From Paraspadella gotoi (taxonomy: Eukaryota; Chaetognatha), in contig CM119269.1 of NCBI GenBank assembly GCA_051294375.1, forward strand, positions 2,534,699 through 2,598,698: a DNA stretch of 64,000 bases. The letters are read 5' to 3'. Positions within the stretch are counted from its first letter, which is position 1, and every line of letters begins with the position of its first letter. The notes beneath the pieces were generated by a model. The model was not told the DNA's origin. It worked only from the letters and a program-made list of their open reading frames with translations, and did not search any database. A program made the position numbers and the translations under genes. Positions 36,589 through 49,944 of the stretch are shown here, in pieces.

Positions 36589-36749
36589 GGTCATTGTGTC
36601 ATCAGTGACCATCGGTTAAAAACAGCTGACATAATAACAACAGCAACTACATCAACGAAATAAACAAGAACTACAACAACAACGACAACAAAATCAAAAA
36701 TAAACAACAACAACGACGACGACTCGCCCAAATTTCTCCCTCCTTTCTC

Positions 36750-36825
36750 TCTCCGACGGGGAATCGACCCGGTGACCTTTCCGACTCTTTCGTTCTCGTC
36801 AAACGATTAGGAGATTTGCTCAAGC
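36750..36825 (-). other. tRNA-like (B-box-like) remnant
   Basis: The minus strand reads GGTCACCGGGTCGATTCCCC, similar to a tRNA T-arm region with one base missing. No complete cloverleaf was found. Possibly a tRNA-derived SINE. Confidence 0.2.
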
Positions 36826-37001
36826 GAAACTGAATTTTAGTCGACGGACTTGGGCAGCTGGCTCCGATTCTGTCTATCTCTGTCTGTTTGTCATTCTGTC
36901 TATTTTTTTCTCTCTCTCTCTCTTTTACTGTGATTCTAGGTATATTTCTCGGTCTGTGCCTCTATCTCTCTCTCTCTTGCTTTCGCTTCCGCTCTTTTCC
37001 C

Positions 37002-37004
<3 letters not shown>

Positions 37005-37064
<60 letters not shown>
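37005..37064 (+). repeat. (CT)n microsatellite
   Basis: Pure CT run of about 60 bp. Confidence 0.94.
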
Positions 37065-37945
37065 ATCTGTCAAATAACTAAAGCGATGTCTCTCATTTCG
37101 CTTCGCTTCGGTAATTTTATTTTTCTCTCTTTTTTTTATTTCTTCATGGTTTTGGTTTCGGTTTTGTTGTGGAAAACAAAATCGAGACGAAGGAAAAAAT
37201 CTCCGTAAAAACGCGCGACATAAAAGTCATAAAAGGGGTTTCCACACTTCGCGACCCACACTTTTCACACCTGGCACACTTACCTGCGGGATCACTTTTT
37301 TAGGACACATTTTGTGTTTTCTTTCTGACATGATAAGCACAATGCCGCACTTTCTTTTTCAATCTCCAGTATTGCTTCCACACTGGTCTCTTCTTATCAA
37401 ATTAGAAGTTTTTATAAATATGTCGTATATTGTTAAATCTTAGCTCTTGAAGGTTTGTTTTTATCTCTTATTTTCCAATAATTTTTGTGACCTAACTTTA
37501 AACGCTTAGTTCTTTCTGCTCTCAAATTCAAAAATTCCACTCACTTTCCACACTCCTTATATTAACTTTTTTCACTATTCTCATTTCCACTAATCATATT
37601 CTCATTGTTTCTAATCTCATGAGTTCTCTATCTTAATATTCCATATTCTCATTGTAATCTCATAACTCCTTTAATCTTCCACTCTATTGATTTTCAACCT
37701 TTTCATTCTTTACTCTCTTTCCACTCACTCCTATTTTCCACTCTTTTAACATTCTTCTCTCTTTCATCCTTTTCCACTCATCATATTTTCCATTTTCCCC
37801 CCTCCTCATCTTTTTTCCAATCTCCTAATTTCCACTCTCCCCCCTATTTCCGTCCCCTTTCCCAACGGCGTCGTTGTAACGCGTCGAAAATCCGGAAAGA
37901 AAATTCTTGCAAGAAAATCTTCTTCTCTATCTCGTCATGGCCCGG
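37065..37945. other. Intergenic DNA with TTCCACTC-like motifs
   Basis: Irregular repeats of TTTCCACT/CTCATATTC at about 37545-37845; no coding region is seen. Confidence 0.5.
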
Positions 37946-37959
37946 ATTTTGTCACCCCA

Positions 37960-38115
37960 TCGTCGTCGTTATCGTCGTCGTCGTCGTCGTCTTTTACGTC
38001 GCCGTTATATCGTCGTTTTTGTCGCCGTCCTTGTTGTCGGTGTCATCGTTAAAGTCGTCGTAAACGTCGTCGTCGTCGTCTTCGTCGTCGTCGTCGTCTT
38101 CGTCTTGTTCTCCAC
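37960..38115 (+). repeat. (CGT)n trinucleotide repeats
   Basis: CGTCGTCGT runs with interruptions, followed by a GC-rich stretch at 38215-38370 in which GTTGGCGCGGCAC-like units repeat. Confidence 0.85.
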
Positions 38116-38761
38116 AAAAAAAAAAGAGGAATGTCATTACAATCCCATTATGCCACCTTTAATCCTGGCGTCGGTCGAGGGGAAAAGAGAGCGATGGGCG
38201 TGGCTGAAGGGAGAGACGAGCCACGCGTCGGCGCGGCGCGTTGGCGCGGCACGTTTGGCACGGCGGGTTGGCGCGGCACATTTGACGAGGCACATCGGCG
38301 CCCGTCATCGTCTCGGCGAATGGAGCGCGGAAGCTTGGTGTGCCGAAGTTGATCCGGTGGCGCCTGTAAAGTACCTCCAAAGCTTAATGACCTGCCTGTT
38401 GCGCAAACAAAACGAGCCTGCAATGTTTTCTGCCAAAGATGAACCATTATTCACTCGTGACAAAGAGAGGACGACGACGACGACGACGACGGGGAAACGT
38501 CAAAAACCGTCAATGACGGAGCAGAGAAAACGAGTGAATAGATTTTGTACGAGAAGAGATTTACAATGTTACGTATTATCTTTATATTTGCCAATTTCTC
38601 CGGACTGACGAACAAAACTTTCGGCTGCTGGGGTTAGATTGAAATCATGTTAATGTTAAAAATAATCACACTTAATAAAGTAAATGTACATATAGCAGTC
38701 TAGTCGGACTAGAAGAATACTTGACGACGACGACATCGAGAAGAAGATGAAGTCTTCAACA

Positions 38762-38878
38762 ATGGCGGCAGAATCAACAATGCTGATGACGACGTCAATT
38801 GCAGCAAGGACGGGGAGGCGTTCGCTCGCCCAGCGTCAAGAGGAAAGAAGAAATAATGGCGACGGCATGAATATTTAA
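38762..38878 (+). CDS. Small open frame with good start context (38 aa)
   Basis: CAACAATGGCGGCAGAATC begins a 38-codon frame: MAAESTMLMTTSIAARTG then a basic, Gln/Glu-rich tail, stop at 38878. The Arg/Ser-rich, acid-poor start is vaguely like a mitochondrial targeting peptide, and the ATG has the same AATGGCGG motif as other candidate starts. It could be a first exon or chance. Confidence 0.2.
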   Translation: MAAESTMLMTTSIAARTGRRSLAQRQEERRNNGDGMNI

Positions 38879-39110
38879 TAAGAATAGAAAAAGGGGGAGA
38901 GAAAAAAAGATTTCTTGAAGATTGAAGATGATGTTCGATGTTCAAACGAATGAAATTGCAAACTAAGTTCTTTCTTTTCTTACTTTTTGTTTTCTATTTG
39001 GTTAAAGGTCTTTTGAGGTTTCTTTTTTCTGCTTTGATCCCTGAGGGTTTTTTTTATTTTTTAGTTTGTTTTCCTTTCTATTCCTTTCTTTTCTTTTCTT
39101 TTTTTCTTTT

Positions 39111-39112
39111 TT

Positions 39113-39164
<52 letters not shown>

Positions 39165-39165
39165 T
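39111..39165 (+). repeat. (CTTT)n microsatellite
   Basis: Tandem TTTC/CTTT units. Confidence 0.92.
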
Positions 39166-39491
39166 TTTTTTTCATTATTTCTTTCTAGGGTTTTCTATTT
39201 CTTTATTTCTTTCATTCATTCTTTCTTTTTTCCCTTCTTTCTATTTTATCGTTTAAAACAATAAAAAAAGGCCGCAGAAAGTTTTATTACTCTCTCACTC
39301 AGCGTCGCAGAGACGTACAAAGAAACAGACCGCGGAGAAAAGGGAGACAGAAGAAGCTGGAGAGATGGAAGGAAGAGGCAAAGATGGTAAAAAAAGAGAA
39401 AGGAAAGGTTGAATATATAATTTAAAGAGCGAAATGGGTGGGAAAGTATAAATAGGAGTTTTTCGAGAGCGAAAAAGTGAAAAATGTGAAA

Positions 39492-40207
39492 ATAACAAGA
39501 TCGGTCCATCCAATGTGTTGCGCCGCAGTGACTTTATTTTCATATGTATTTCCCCGTGATCACGTGACTACATATTTTATAATTTTCTAAGCTCCTGTAT
39601 ATATATTATATATATATTAGGCCGGAACAGGTTGAAAACTAGAAGTTCTCTGAAATAAATAATGATAAAGTGACTGTTAGAGAATATGAAAATAAAAATA
39701 ATTTTAAAAAATTATCTTATTAATAAGCGCACGGAAGCATTTAAAGATTATTCTATTACTATATATAGTTAAAAATCTTTTTTGAATTTTTAAATTTTTT
39801 TTAATGGATTCTGATAGAGCTTTAAAAGTTAGATAAAGGTTATTAATACAAATTTTTAAAATTGTTTGGTTTTATTGATAAAAATTTTAAAAAACTATAA
39901 AATTCAGACAATGATGATGATGATGATGATTTTTTAACATTTTTTCTTTTTATAGTTTTATGATTTCCTAAAGGCGGCGCTAGCAGTCATTTAAATTTAA
40001 TGATTTTTATGTCTTAACAAATGAGTATCTAACTATGGGAGAGTTATGAGCATTTTTAACGTAAGTGGGATGGACAGACATAACGACCGACCGACCGACC
40101 GACCGACCGACCGACCGACCGACCGACCGACCGACCGACCGACCGACCGACCGACCGAAAAGTGACATGAAGAGTTGCTACGCGAGTACTCGCGGCGCAA
40201 CTAATAA
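39492..40207 (+). mobile_element. HINE-like element, copy with internal insertion
   Basis: The start (AATGTGTTGCGCCGCAGTGAC) and the 3' half (GGCGGCGCTAGCAGTC, ACAAATGAGTATCTAACT, GACC repeat, CGCGAGTACTCGCGGCGCAAC) match the family, but about 380 bp of AT-rich unrelated DNA separates them (about 39563-39945). The GACC run (40084-40158) is the longest in the family. Confidence 0.6.
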
Positions 40208-41240
40208 AATGGGATCCAAATCGAAAATGGAATAGACGACGGGAAAATTTGTCATTTGAGTGAATGGACGAAAAAAAGGTAAGTTAAAAAGTAAGTCCTT
40301 TACGTCGGTAAGAAGAAAATCCCCGCGAGAAAGTAGAAAATGGCAGCAGCGTAGAAGTAATAAAGATGGTGAACTGAGGGGAGAGAAAGAAAATGGCTGA
40401 TATCTTTATTTCAAACAAGGAGAAAATTTTCCGATTTTTATGGTTATGGTCCCCAAAGCATTGCTCTCGTTTTTCTTCATATTACTCTCGCGCACGCGGG
40501 GGAGCGGACACAATGGGTTTGGGGGGGGGGTGGTTTAGCTGGAGCGTGAAACTGGGGTTAATGGGAGCGGAGCTGTGGAGTTAAAGGGGAGCGATTTCTA
40601 TGGGGGGGTGTGTTACAGGTAGTTGAGGTTTCGTTGAAGTTTCGGTAGAACGCTGAATTAAACTTGAGGGGGGTAGGATTGTCGTCAGCGTTAATTAGTT
40701 TCGGCGAGAAAGCAATAAGAGTCCAGCAAGATTAATAAAATTTCAAGTGATATACATGTGCGCGCCGTCGGCCCCGCCACGTAAGCGGCGTATGAAGGCG
40801 GCGAGAGGAGGAAGAGGGGCGAATTCTAGAATATCGAACGCTCGCTCCTTTCCACGTCGTAAAATTTAAATTAAAGGATGGGCTTTCGCCTTCGGGGAGA
40901 ATAAAAAAATAAAAATTCGATAATGCCAATGATGAAAAAAATATGAGCCGATAAAATGAAATGATAAAATAGGAGAATCGGAAAACCGTTTCCTGGGGGG
41001 GAAACGAGCGAACGGGAATTTCGTTCTTTTCTTTCTAGATTCATCCTAGTTTTGGCGGGAAAAAATACGATTGGCTGAGAAAGTAAATGAGATAACTTGG
41101 AGAATGAGAAGTGACAGTTGATTGGTTGAATTATTAATTGATTCATTGATTGGCGTCGGAGAGAAAGAAGAATGATGTGAGGAAAAAGAAAAACGTAATA
41201 CAATTTTTCTAAAGCGCTTCCGTCGGGCCCTAGACCCTAA
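40208..41240. other. Intergenic DNA
   Basis: Includes a G-rich plus-strand segment at 40495-40620. No gene is supported. Confidence 0.5.
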
Positions 41241-41249
41241 CTCTTGTAT

Positions 41250-41500
41250 CAGAATAATTTGTGGTTGGTTCATTACAAATTAGATTGAGTTATAGAATCT
41301 CATCTACATATTAGAATATTAATTTGATAACTAAATTATTATTAAAACTTAATAAAGGTTTTGCTAAAATCGTCAAATAAGACTACGATGAAAACCCTAA
41401 CAAAGGATATGAAAAATTATCTAAACTGCTACAATATGTAAATGAGATTGAAAAACCTCAATCTCATTTGTGACGAATCACAAATTATTCTGCTACACTC
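41250..41500. mobile_element. Foldback element, about 250 bp
   Basis: CAGAATAATTTGTG near 41257 pairs with CACAAATTATTCTG near 41480. Similarity continues inwards through AGATTGAG and TACATATT. Inside the right arm is a perfect small hairpin: a 12-bp stem AAATGAGATTGA (41440-41451) with a 6-base loop. No target duplication was identified. Confidence 0.5.
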
Positions 41501-41814
41501 TAACCTAATTTTAAACCTTAGGCAGAGAGGGGGGCGCTTTTGTAAACTTTGGCTGAAAAAAGGATCCATTACTTCGGTCTTCATCAGCGGCACAACGCGT
41601 CTTCACTTCACGTCGCGCGAGTGAACTTCAGTTTGAACGAAGCTTTGGTTTTTTTTTTCACTGGTGCGAGGATCTTCACGCCGTGAAAAGCTAATTAGGT
41701 TTTCGACGCAGGGAAGAAAGTGAGTTGGTTGGATCGAGTAAAGTTCATGCGGATCAACAGGATCAACAGGATCAACGGCTGGGTAGGGTAAGAATTTCAA
41801 TTAATTATTGGATC

Positions 41815-41816
<2 letters not shown>

Positions 41817-41848
<32 letters not shown>

Positions 41849-41861
41849 AGAGAGAGAAGAG

Positions 41862-41912
<51 letters not shown>
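41817..41912 (+). repeat. (GA)n microsatellite
   Basis: GA run with three interruptions. Confidence 0.93.
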
Positions 41913-43026
<1,114 letters not shown>

Positions 43027-43240
43027 TTTAGGACAACGACAACAACAGCTCATTAAATTTCCAAATTTGACTCTAATTCGTAAAAGAAAAAAAGAAGGAA
43101 AGAAAAATCCCGAGTCAGAAATGAGCTTCGCAATGATAATTAATTCCAATCAACTTTCGATGTTTTAATTCGGTTTTTTTTTTGTTTATTTTTTTTCATA
43201 TCGCTAATGATGACGTTTTCCTTTCTTTGCTCTTCTCTTC

Positions 43241-43310
43241 TCTTTTCTTTTCTTTTCTTTTCTTTTCTTTTCTTTTCTTTTCTTTTCTTTTCTTTTCTTT
43301 TCTTTTCTTC
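43241..43310 (+). repeat. (TTTTC)n pentanucleotide microsatellite
   Basis: About 13 tandem TTTTC units. Confidence 0.93.
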
Positions 43311-44009
43311 TTTTCTTTTCTTGCCTTTTGGTTTTATTTTTCATCCTCATTTTTTTATTTTCTTTATTTCTAAACTTTCACATTTTTATTTTATTCTTTT
43401 GTTGTTTATTATTTTGATAGTCTTATCCTTTTCGCAATGTTTTTGATGCCGATATTCTCATTCCAGTCTGTTAAGCCTTTCCCTTTTTTTTTCGGAAGAA
43501 ACCGCACAGATGTCGTTTATTCTCAAACGCCTTCAGGCTCGAAAATCGTTTGAAGAAATGCCGCCAAATTCGAGTCAATTGCGCAAGAAAAAAAAAAAGG
43601 AGAAAAAAGGAAATAAAAAAAGGATCGGGAATGATTTGGTTGTGGCGGATGTTTTGTTGGGCTTTTTAAAGATTGGATGGAAAAAGAGGGAAAGGATAAG
43701 GAAGGAAGGAAAAAGAAGGAAAAAGGAAAAATAAGAAAAAAGGATAAAGGGGGAAGTAAAAAAAAAAGATAAAGAAAATAAAAAGGTTTAGGATTTGGGG
43801 AGGAAAAAGGAAAAAGGAAAATTGGGTAAGGAAAAAAAAATGGAGATAAAATAAGCTAAGTAACAGGAGAAACTGGAAAAATATGTGGGAATTTTATGAA
43901 AAGTAAGTAATAAGGAAAAGGAGAAAGTGTTAAACAGAGAAGGAATGCTGGTTAAAAGACTAGTAGGAAAGGTTTTTTAAAAAAAAAATCATTTAGAGAA
44001 AATGAAATT

Positions 44010-44207
44010 CACATGACATGACATGTATCGGAATTCCATCTTTTATTCTTTATAGTTTTAGGATTTCCTTAAGGCGGCGCCAGCAGTCACTTAACAAATG
44101 AGCAACTAATTAAAAGCGAATTATGAGAATTTTTAACGCAAGTGGGACAGACCGAGGGACAGACATACCGACTGACCGACCGACCGAGAGTACTCGCGGC
44201 TCGAAAT
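44010..44207 (+). mobile_element. HINE-like element, 5'-truncated copy
   Basis: Begins within ACATGACATGACATG, keeps GGCGGCGCCAGCAGTC and ACAAATGAGCAACTAAT, a short GACC run, and ends GAGTACTCGCGG; the first 60 bases or so of the family are missing. Confidence 0.55.
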
Positions 44208-44461
44208 AAATGTGAAAACGCGAGAAGAGAAAGAGAGATAAAACCGATTGTGCCCTGATGAAGATATACAAGATACATAAAGGGACAATATGTGAAGAAA
44301 AGGATGTTGCTTGGGGCGCTCGAAAGGATATAAAGGATGTGGCTCTTATATAGCTCTTATAGGACACAAAGCTTCAATGACGCATTAACCAGAGTTGATA
44401 GTATTTCAGGCTGGATCTTGAGAGAAAAGTTGACGCTGCAGGCCAATTTTAAGAGAGAGAG

Positions 44462-44499
<38 letters not shown>

Positions 44500-44562
44500 G
44501 TTTGAGCAAACGAGTAAGCAGCGAGACGGACATCCTTATTTTGCGTATTTTATCATAATTCG

Positions 44563-44614
44563 ATGTTCTTATGTTCTTATTTTCTTATGTTCTTATTTTC
44601 TTATGTTCTTATTT
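44563..44614 (+). repeat. 16-bp tandem repeat
   Basis: TTCTTATGTTCTTATT repeats about three times. Confidence 0.8.
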
Positions 44615-45142
44615 ACCAACAAAAAGAGATAAGACCGACGGACCGAAAAAGTGAATTATAGAAGAAGAGAGAGAGAGTGAGAAATGTTTCGCCGAGCTCT
44701 TCCGATACGTATCGCCTTTTACAGGATAGAAAAAAATTGGAAAAAAGTAAAAATGAAAATGAAGAAGTGAAAATAGGAGTAAAAATAAGATGAAGATCTT
44801 TTTTTTTTCGGGAAGAATCATTTCGTGGCTCTGTCTTCAACTCGGATTTCGTTTAAGTTATGAAGTTAATTAATAATAATTAACATTCCTAAAGAACAAA
44901 AAAGTGCTGTGAGAATACATAATTTAAACAATTCTGGAAAATACTAAGTTTTAAGATTAAATCCGACACTCAATCAAGTCGCATCATGAAACTAATTGGA
45001 ATCACCGCATCGCCATTCTGAAAATGGCATCACGATCCTTTTACATCCGGGAATTTAAATCGCCACATAGAGATCCTATCACATCCGGCAAGAGGACTCG
45101 CCACTACTCGCGGGAGACAGTCCAGATTAAAAAAAAAAAAGA

Positions 45143-45510
45143 AACAAGAACGGTAATTCCAATGTGTTGCGTCACGTGTATTTCCCTTTGATCACATGAT
45201 ATGATATGACATGACATGACTAAAAACTTTCTTTGCCCCTGTATTTTCGACTTGCACTGTATCAAAATTCCATCTTTTATTCTTTATTGTTTTAGAAATT
45301 CCTGAAGGCGACGCTAGAAGTCTCTGAGATTTGAGGTTTTTTTTCTGTCTAAATAAATGAGCTATCAAATATAGGCAAATTATATGCATTTCTAACGTAA
45401 GTGGGACAGACCGAGGGACAGACATACCGACCGACCGACAGGCCAACCGACAGACCGACCGAAAAGTGACTTATAGAGTTGCTCCGCGAGTACTCGCGGC
45501 GCAACTAAAA
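45143..45510 (+). mobile_element. HINE-like element, near full-length copy
   Basis: Contains the family start (AACGGTAATTCCAATGTGTT), the conserved centre, a GACC/GACA microsatellite, and the 3' hairpin with the perfect palindrome CCGCGAGTACTCGCGG followed by CGCAACTAAA. The final CTAA agrees with the CTRR end of Helitrons. Confidence 0.62.
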
Positions 45511-46281
45511 AAACGGCCTTCCTCTGGACGCAAACAAATCGGCCTCTTATGAGTAATAACGTTGCGGGGACTGCCCGGCGAGTCGCAATAACCGGTCCCT
45601 CGGTAATTTACGGGATTTTAAAAAAAGGAGAGTTGGAAGCGTGAGGACCGAAGGTGAGGTGAGGGGACTGAGACGGAAAATGGGAGGCTGAGAATGAGGA
45701 CATTGAGGAGGGACCGAAGGAGAAACTCAAAGCTACCGGCCTTTGTTCTGCGTTCGTGACAACAAAAAAAAAAAGCGGACCGGGACTGGGTGAAACGAAG
45801 CCCTCGAGTCTGATTGCGAATGAGAACCAAAAAGAGAGAAAAATAATTTAAGAGAGAAAAATAATTTAAAAAAAGGGAGGTCCAGATCTTATGGAACTAA
45901 CTTCAACTGCTTTATGATAGAGAAAAAAAGGGACTCTATTTAAAAACTGGGCTAAATTACCCTTAAATCGATATCAAAAACGTCTGGAAAATCCAACAGC
46001 AACTACTGTAAAAACATGTCAAAATTCTTCGTTTACAAATTTTGGGGAAATTTTGGTGAAAAGCAACTTTTGGCTGCGCCGTTTTTCTGACTACAATCCC
46101 CCTGATAAATGAAAATGTAAGATAAGGAAGCAGATAGTCCTACGCATCCCCTCTAGAACTGTCGAATTTCTGTCAGCACTAATAGTGACAGAAATGACAG
46201 CCATTCCCTACTGGCGCGGTCGAATTATGATTTTTTTATCCGTCCTAACGATTTTTTTAGTTAGCCCAAAAGAGCTGGACC
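45511..46281. other. Intergenic DNA
   Basis: Short GC-rich start (45530-45600), otherwise AT-rich; no gene is supported. Confidence 0.5.
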
Positions 46282-46560
46282 CCCAGTACCAGGGGCGTCG
46301 AGAGAAATGCGGGCCTGGCCCCTGCCGGCCCCCCCACTGGCCCCCTGGCCGGGCCCCCCTGCTCTCCATAATTTTAGTTTTCTGCTTTGAGAATTGCTCC
46401 AGTGCTCAAACTTCTGCCTCCTATTCTTTTTTCCTATTTTTTTTCTTTTTCTTTTTTTTTCTTTTTTTCTTTCTTCTTTCTTTTTTCTCTCTTCTCAAGG
46501 CCATCCCGGGCCCCCCTGAGGCGAATGAAACCCCCCCCTCTCGCCGCCACTGCCCAGTAC
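46282..46560. mobile_element. Non-autonomous hAT-type element with 8-bp target duplication
   Basis: The element spans 46290-46552 (263 bp), flanked by perfect direct repeats CCCAGTAC at 46282-46289 and 46553-46560. Its ends are inverted repeats: CAGGGGCGTCGAGAG at the left and the complement CAGTGGCGGCGAGAG at the right, 13 of 15 matching. An 8-bp duplication and CAGNG-type ends are the hAT signature. The inside is C/G-rich near both ends and T/C-rich in the middle, with no transposase, so it would depend on an enzyme supplied elsewhere. Confidence 0.88.
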
Positions 46561-46774
46561 AATGTGTACAGAAAAACGAACAGATAAAAGACATTGCTAG
46601 TTTCGAAATCCGATTCTTTTTACGTTTGTTTTTCACACAAAAAACGAAGATAATGGACGTAAAAAGACGAAACGAGCATAAAATGGCCGACTATGGATGC
46701 TAAACCTCTGCGCTGCTATTCTCTGTGGAACCAATAAATCTAATGCAAAGAAAAATGGATATAAGGGAGAGAAA

Positions 46775-46945
46775 TAGAAGAGAGAGAGATTGAGAAAGAA
46801 GAGGAGGAAGAGAGAGTGAGAGAAGAGAGAAAAGAGTAGAGAGTAANNNNNNNNNNGAGATTGAGAAAGAAGGAGGAAGAGAGAGTGAGAGAAGAGAGAA
46901 AAGAGGAGAGAGTAAGCGAGTGATAGAGAGAGAGAGAGAAAAAAG
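46775..46945 (+). repeat. GA-rich repeats around a 10-N gap
   Basis: Nearly the same 70-bp GA-rich unit (GAGATTGAGAAAGAAGGAGG...) stands on both sides of N at 46847-46856, so the gap lies in a tandem duplication. Confidence 0.8.
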
Positions 46946-47111
46946 TGTGATCAATCAAATGACTACCTAAGGAACCGAGTTTCCACGCCACATTATCCCT
47001 TCGACGGTTAATTCCTCTTTTTAAAATTCGGAAACCTTCATTTTATTCCTAAGAAAGAAAAAAATAAAAATCGGGGGCGATCGTAAAACTGCCAAGCTGG
47101 CGGAACACCTC

Positions 47112-47459
47112 NNNNNNNNNNNNNNNNNNNNNNNNNNNNNNNNNNNNNNNNNNNNNNNNNNNNNNNNNNNNNNNNNNNNNNNNNNNNNNNNNNNNNNNNN
47201 NNNNNNNNNNNNNNNNNNNNNNNNNNNNNNNNNNNNNNNNNNNNNNNNNNNNNNNNNNNNNNNNNNNNNNNNNNNNNNNNNNNNNNNNNNNNNNNNNNNN
47301 NNNNNNNNNNNNNNNNNNNNNNNNNNNNNNNNNNNNNNNNNNNNNNNNNNNNNNNNNNNNNNNNNNNNNNNNNNNNNNNNNNNNNNNNNNNNNNNNNNNN
47401 NNNNNNNNNNNNNNNNNNNNNNNNNNNNNNNNNNNNNNNNNNNNNNNNNNNNNNNNNNN
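47112..47459. other. Assembly gap (348 N)
   Basis: Run of N ending directly in a (GA)n tract, suggesting a collapse at a microsatellite. Confidence 0.98.
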
Positions 47460-47599
47460 GAGAGAGAGAGAGAGAGAGAGAGACTTCCATTTGTGGCAAT
47501 GATTAGCAAAAACTCCGCAGTCGAGGAAAGAAACCTTCTTCCTCTTTTCTCTTTCGGGATTAAAACTGGAAGAAGGAGACGGAGGAAATAAAGAAGGAG

Positions 47600-48110
47600 A
47601 CGGAGGAAATAAAAGGAAAGGAGATCGAGAAGAGAAGAAGGAAGTAGAGGNNNNNNNNNNNNNNNNNNNNNNNNNNNNNNNNNNNNNNNNNNNNNNNNNN
47701 NNNNNNNNNNNNNNNNNNNNNNNNNNNNNNNNNNNNNNNNNNNNNNNNNNNNNNNNNNNNNNNNNNNNNNNNNNNNNNNNNNNNNNNNNNNNNNNNNNNN
47801 NNNNNNNNNNNNNNNNNNNNNNNNNNNNNNNNNNNNNNNNNNNNNNNNNNNNNNNNNNNNNNNNNNNNNNNNNNNNNNNNNNNNNNNNNNNNNNNNNNNA
47901 AAGGAGATCGAGAAGAGAAGAAGGAAGTAGAGGAAGGAAAGAAAAAGAAAAGAGATCGAGAATAGAAGAAGGAAGTAGAGGAAGGAAAGAAAAGGAAAGG
48001 AGATCGATGAGAGAAGAAGGAAGTAGAGGAAGGAAAGAAAAGGAAAGGAGATCAAGGAGAGAAGAAGGAAGTAGAGGAAGGAAAGAAAAGGAAAGGAGAA
48101 GGGGATCGAG
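47600..48110 (+). repeat. Purine minisatellite of about 48 bp spanning a gap
   Basis: Units with GGAGATCGAGAAGAGAAGAA and GGAAGTAGAGGAAGGAAAG occur before (47610-47650) and after (47900-48110) the 249-N gap at 47651-47899, at spacings of 47-50 bp. The array probably continues through the gap. Confidence 0.85.
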
Positions 48111-49379
48111 GAAAGAAAGAGAAAGAGGAAGAGAGAGAAGGAGAGGAGAAGAAGATGGACTAGGAAGAAGCAGGTGAATAAATAAGGAGGAAAGAAAAGG
48201 AATTTAGGAGAATAAAGGAGGAAGAAGGAATAAATCAAAATATAAGATGGAAAAAAAAGAATGGATTACAAATAAGAGTAAAGGACGGGAAGTTCGGAAA
48301 GAAAAGTAGAACAAAAAAGGAGAGAAAAAGGAGAAAGAAAAAAGAGGAGAATAAGGAGGAAAAAAGGAAAGAAGAAAATAAGAAGAAAAAAAGGAGAACC
48401 GATGAGGAGGAAGGAGAAACGTAACAGCACCTAAATCAAGAGTCGGTTGGGAAAAAAAAAGGAAAAAAGAAAAAAAGGAAAAAGGAAAAAAGGAAAAAGG
48501 AAAAAAGGTGGAATGGCGTAGACTCAGAGTGATATAAGTGACCGTCTGGAATTTCTTATAAAAGACAGATCTCGATGGAAGAAAAGTCAAAAAAGGTTTG
48601 AAGGGGAAAAAAATGGTAAAGTTTGGTTAAAAGAATTTTGTAATAAAAAAAGAAGAAAAACACCATGTGAGATGGGAGGGAGTAAAGTGGTATGAAAAAA
48701 GAATTTTCGGCTGCGGTGAGGATGAAAAAAAAAAAGAGTTGAATCCCAAAATCGGTTTTTCCGTTTCTGATTCGAAGAAAGAGATGACATGAAATTGAAA
48801 ATACACGAACTCTCAGAGAAAGTGAAAAAAAAGAACAACATCCACTAAGGTTTGTTTTTTTTCGAGTTTCGTCGTTGAAACTCAAACTCAGCTGTAGTTG
48901 AAATATTTATGAATTCATGATGTAAAAACTTATTTTTCAGTTTTCGTTTTTAAAAGAAGTAAAATCCGTCGAGACATCGTCTGTCTCAGTGAAAGAATTT
49001 GAAAAGAGAAAAAAAGTCAAAAGCCAAAACAGACCTGTTTACGTTGGAATCGCATTTTTTTTAGGATTTAAACGAGACGAATGAGAAAAAAAGTGGAAAA
49101 ATCTTGGCTCGAAAATTTCAGAATTCTCAGATGGGAAATAAGACTAAAGTCTAAAGTCTAAACAATTGTCAGGGAAAATTTCGATAACGCAAATGGAAAT
49201 TGCACCAGTGGGATTTCGGAAGGACATAAAAAGTGAATGAAAGTCTTATGCTTTTTTTTTTTCACTAACGGAAACGGTGTCGTCGAATATTGCCGTACCG
49301 CGTCGATGTCAAATTTAAAGGAAAAAAATTCTTGCATAACGTAGTGGATTTGTGAGAACATTTTTCTCAGGCCGTAAAA
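48111..49379. other. Purine-rich low-complexity DNA
   Basis: Plus strand dominated by GGAAAAAG-type runs to about 48510, then mixed AT-rich DNA. Frames on the minus strand are Phe/Ser/Leu-rich and not gene-like. Confidence 0.5.
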
Positions 49380-49404
49380 NNNNNNNNNNNNNNNNNNNNN
49401 NNNN
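49380..49404. other. Assembly gap (25 N)
   Basis: A 25-N placeholder. Confidence 0.98.
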
Positions 49405-49489
49405 TTAAAAACAAGAAGCAAGAGAATGGAGAGCTGGCGGGAGTGGGAGAGAGGAGAGAGAGAGAGGAGAAGAGAGAGAGAGAGAGAGA

Positions 49490-49520
<31 letters not shown>

Positions 49521-49944
49521 GAGATAAAGAAATGCGATAAAACGAGCGCGAGAAAAGTTTTTTTTCTCTTGAAATTGCAAAAAAAAAGATGAGTGAGAAA
49601 AATGGAGACTATCGTAATTAGGAAAAATAAATGATAAAAGAAATTAAAGTGTGAAGGGTGTGTGGAGGGGGCTGGCCGGTGGTGGCCTGGGGTGCTGGAC
49701 GGTGGGGATTTCAGAAAGCTCAGTGATTTTTTTTATCCCTTTTTGTTGTCGTTTGTCAGGATGATTCCAAACTTTGAAAAAACGCGAGATAAAACGAAAA
49801 AGAAGCCGGTGATCTCGAAAAACGTGGAAAAAAAAGGGAAAAAAAGAAAAAAAAAGGGAAAAGGAGATAAAGGGAAAATAGAAAAAGGTGGGAAAAAAGG
49901 TTAAAAAAGGGAGTAATGACGGGGAGAAAGAAAAGAGAAAATAA

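Noticed and set aside
37907-38608. 233-codon plus-strand frame
   Set aside because: It runs through CGT repeats (poly-Val/Arg) and a GC-rich tandem stretch, its first codon is TTG, and the tail shows no recognisable domain.
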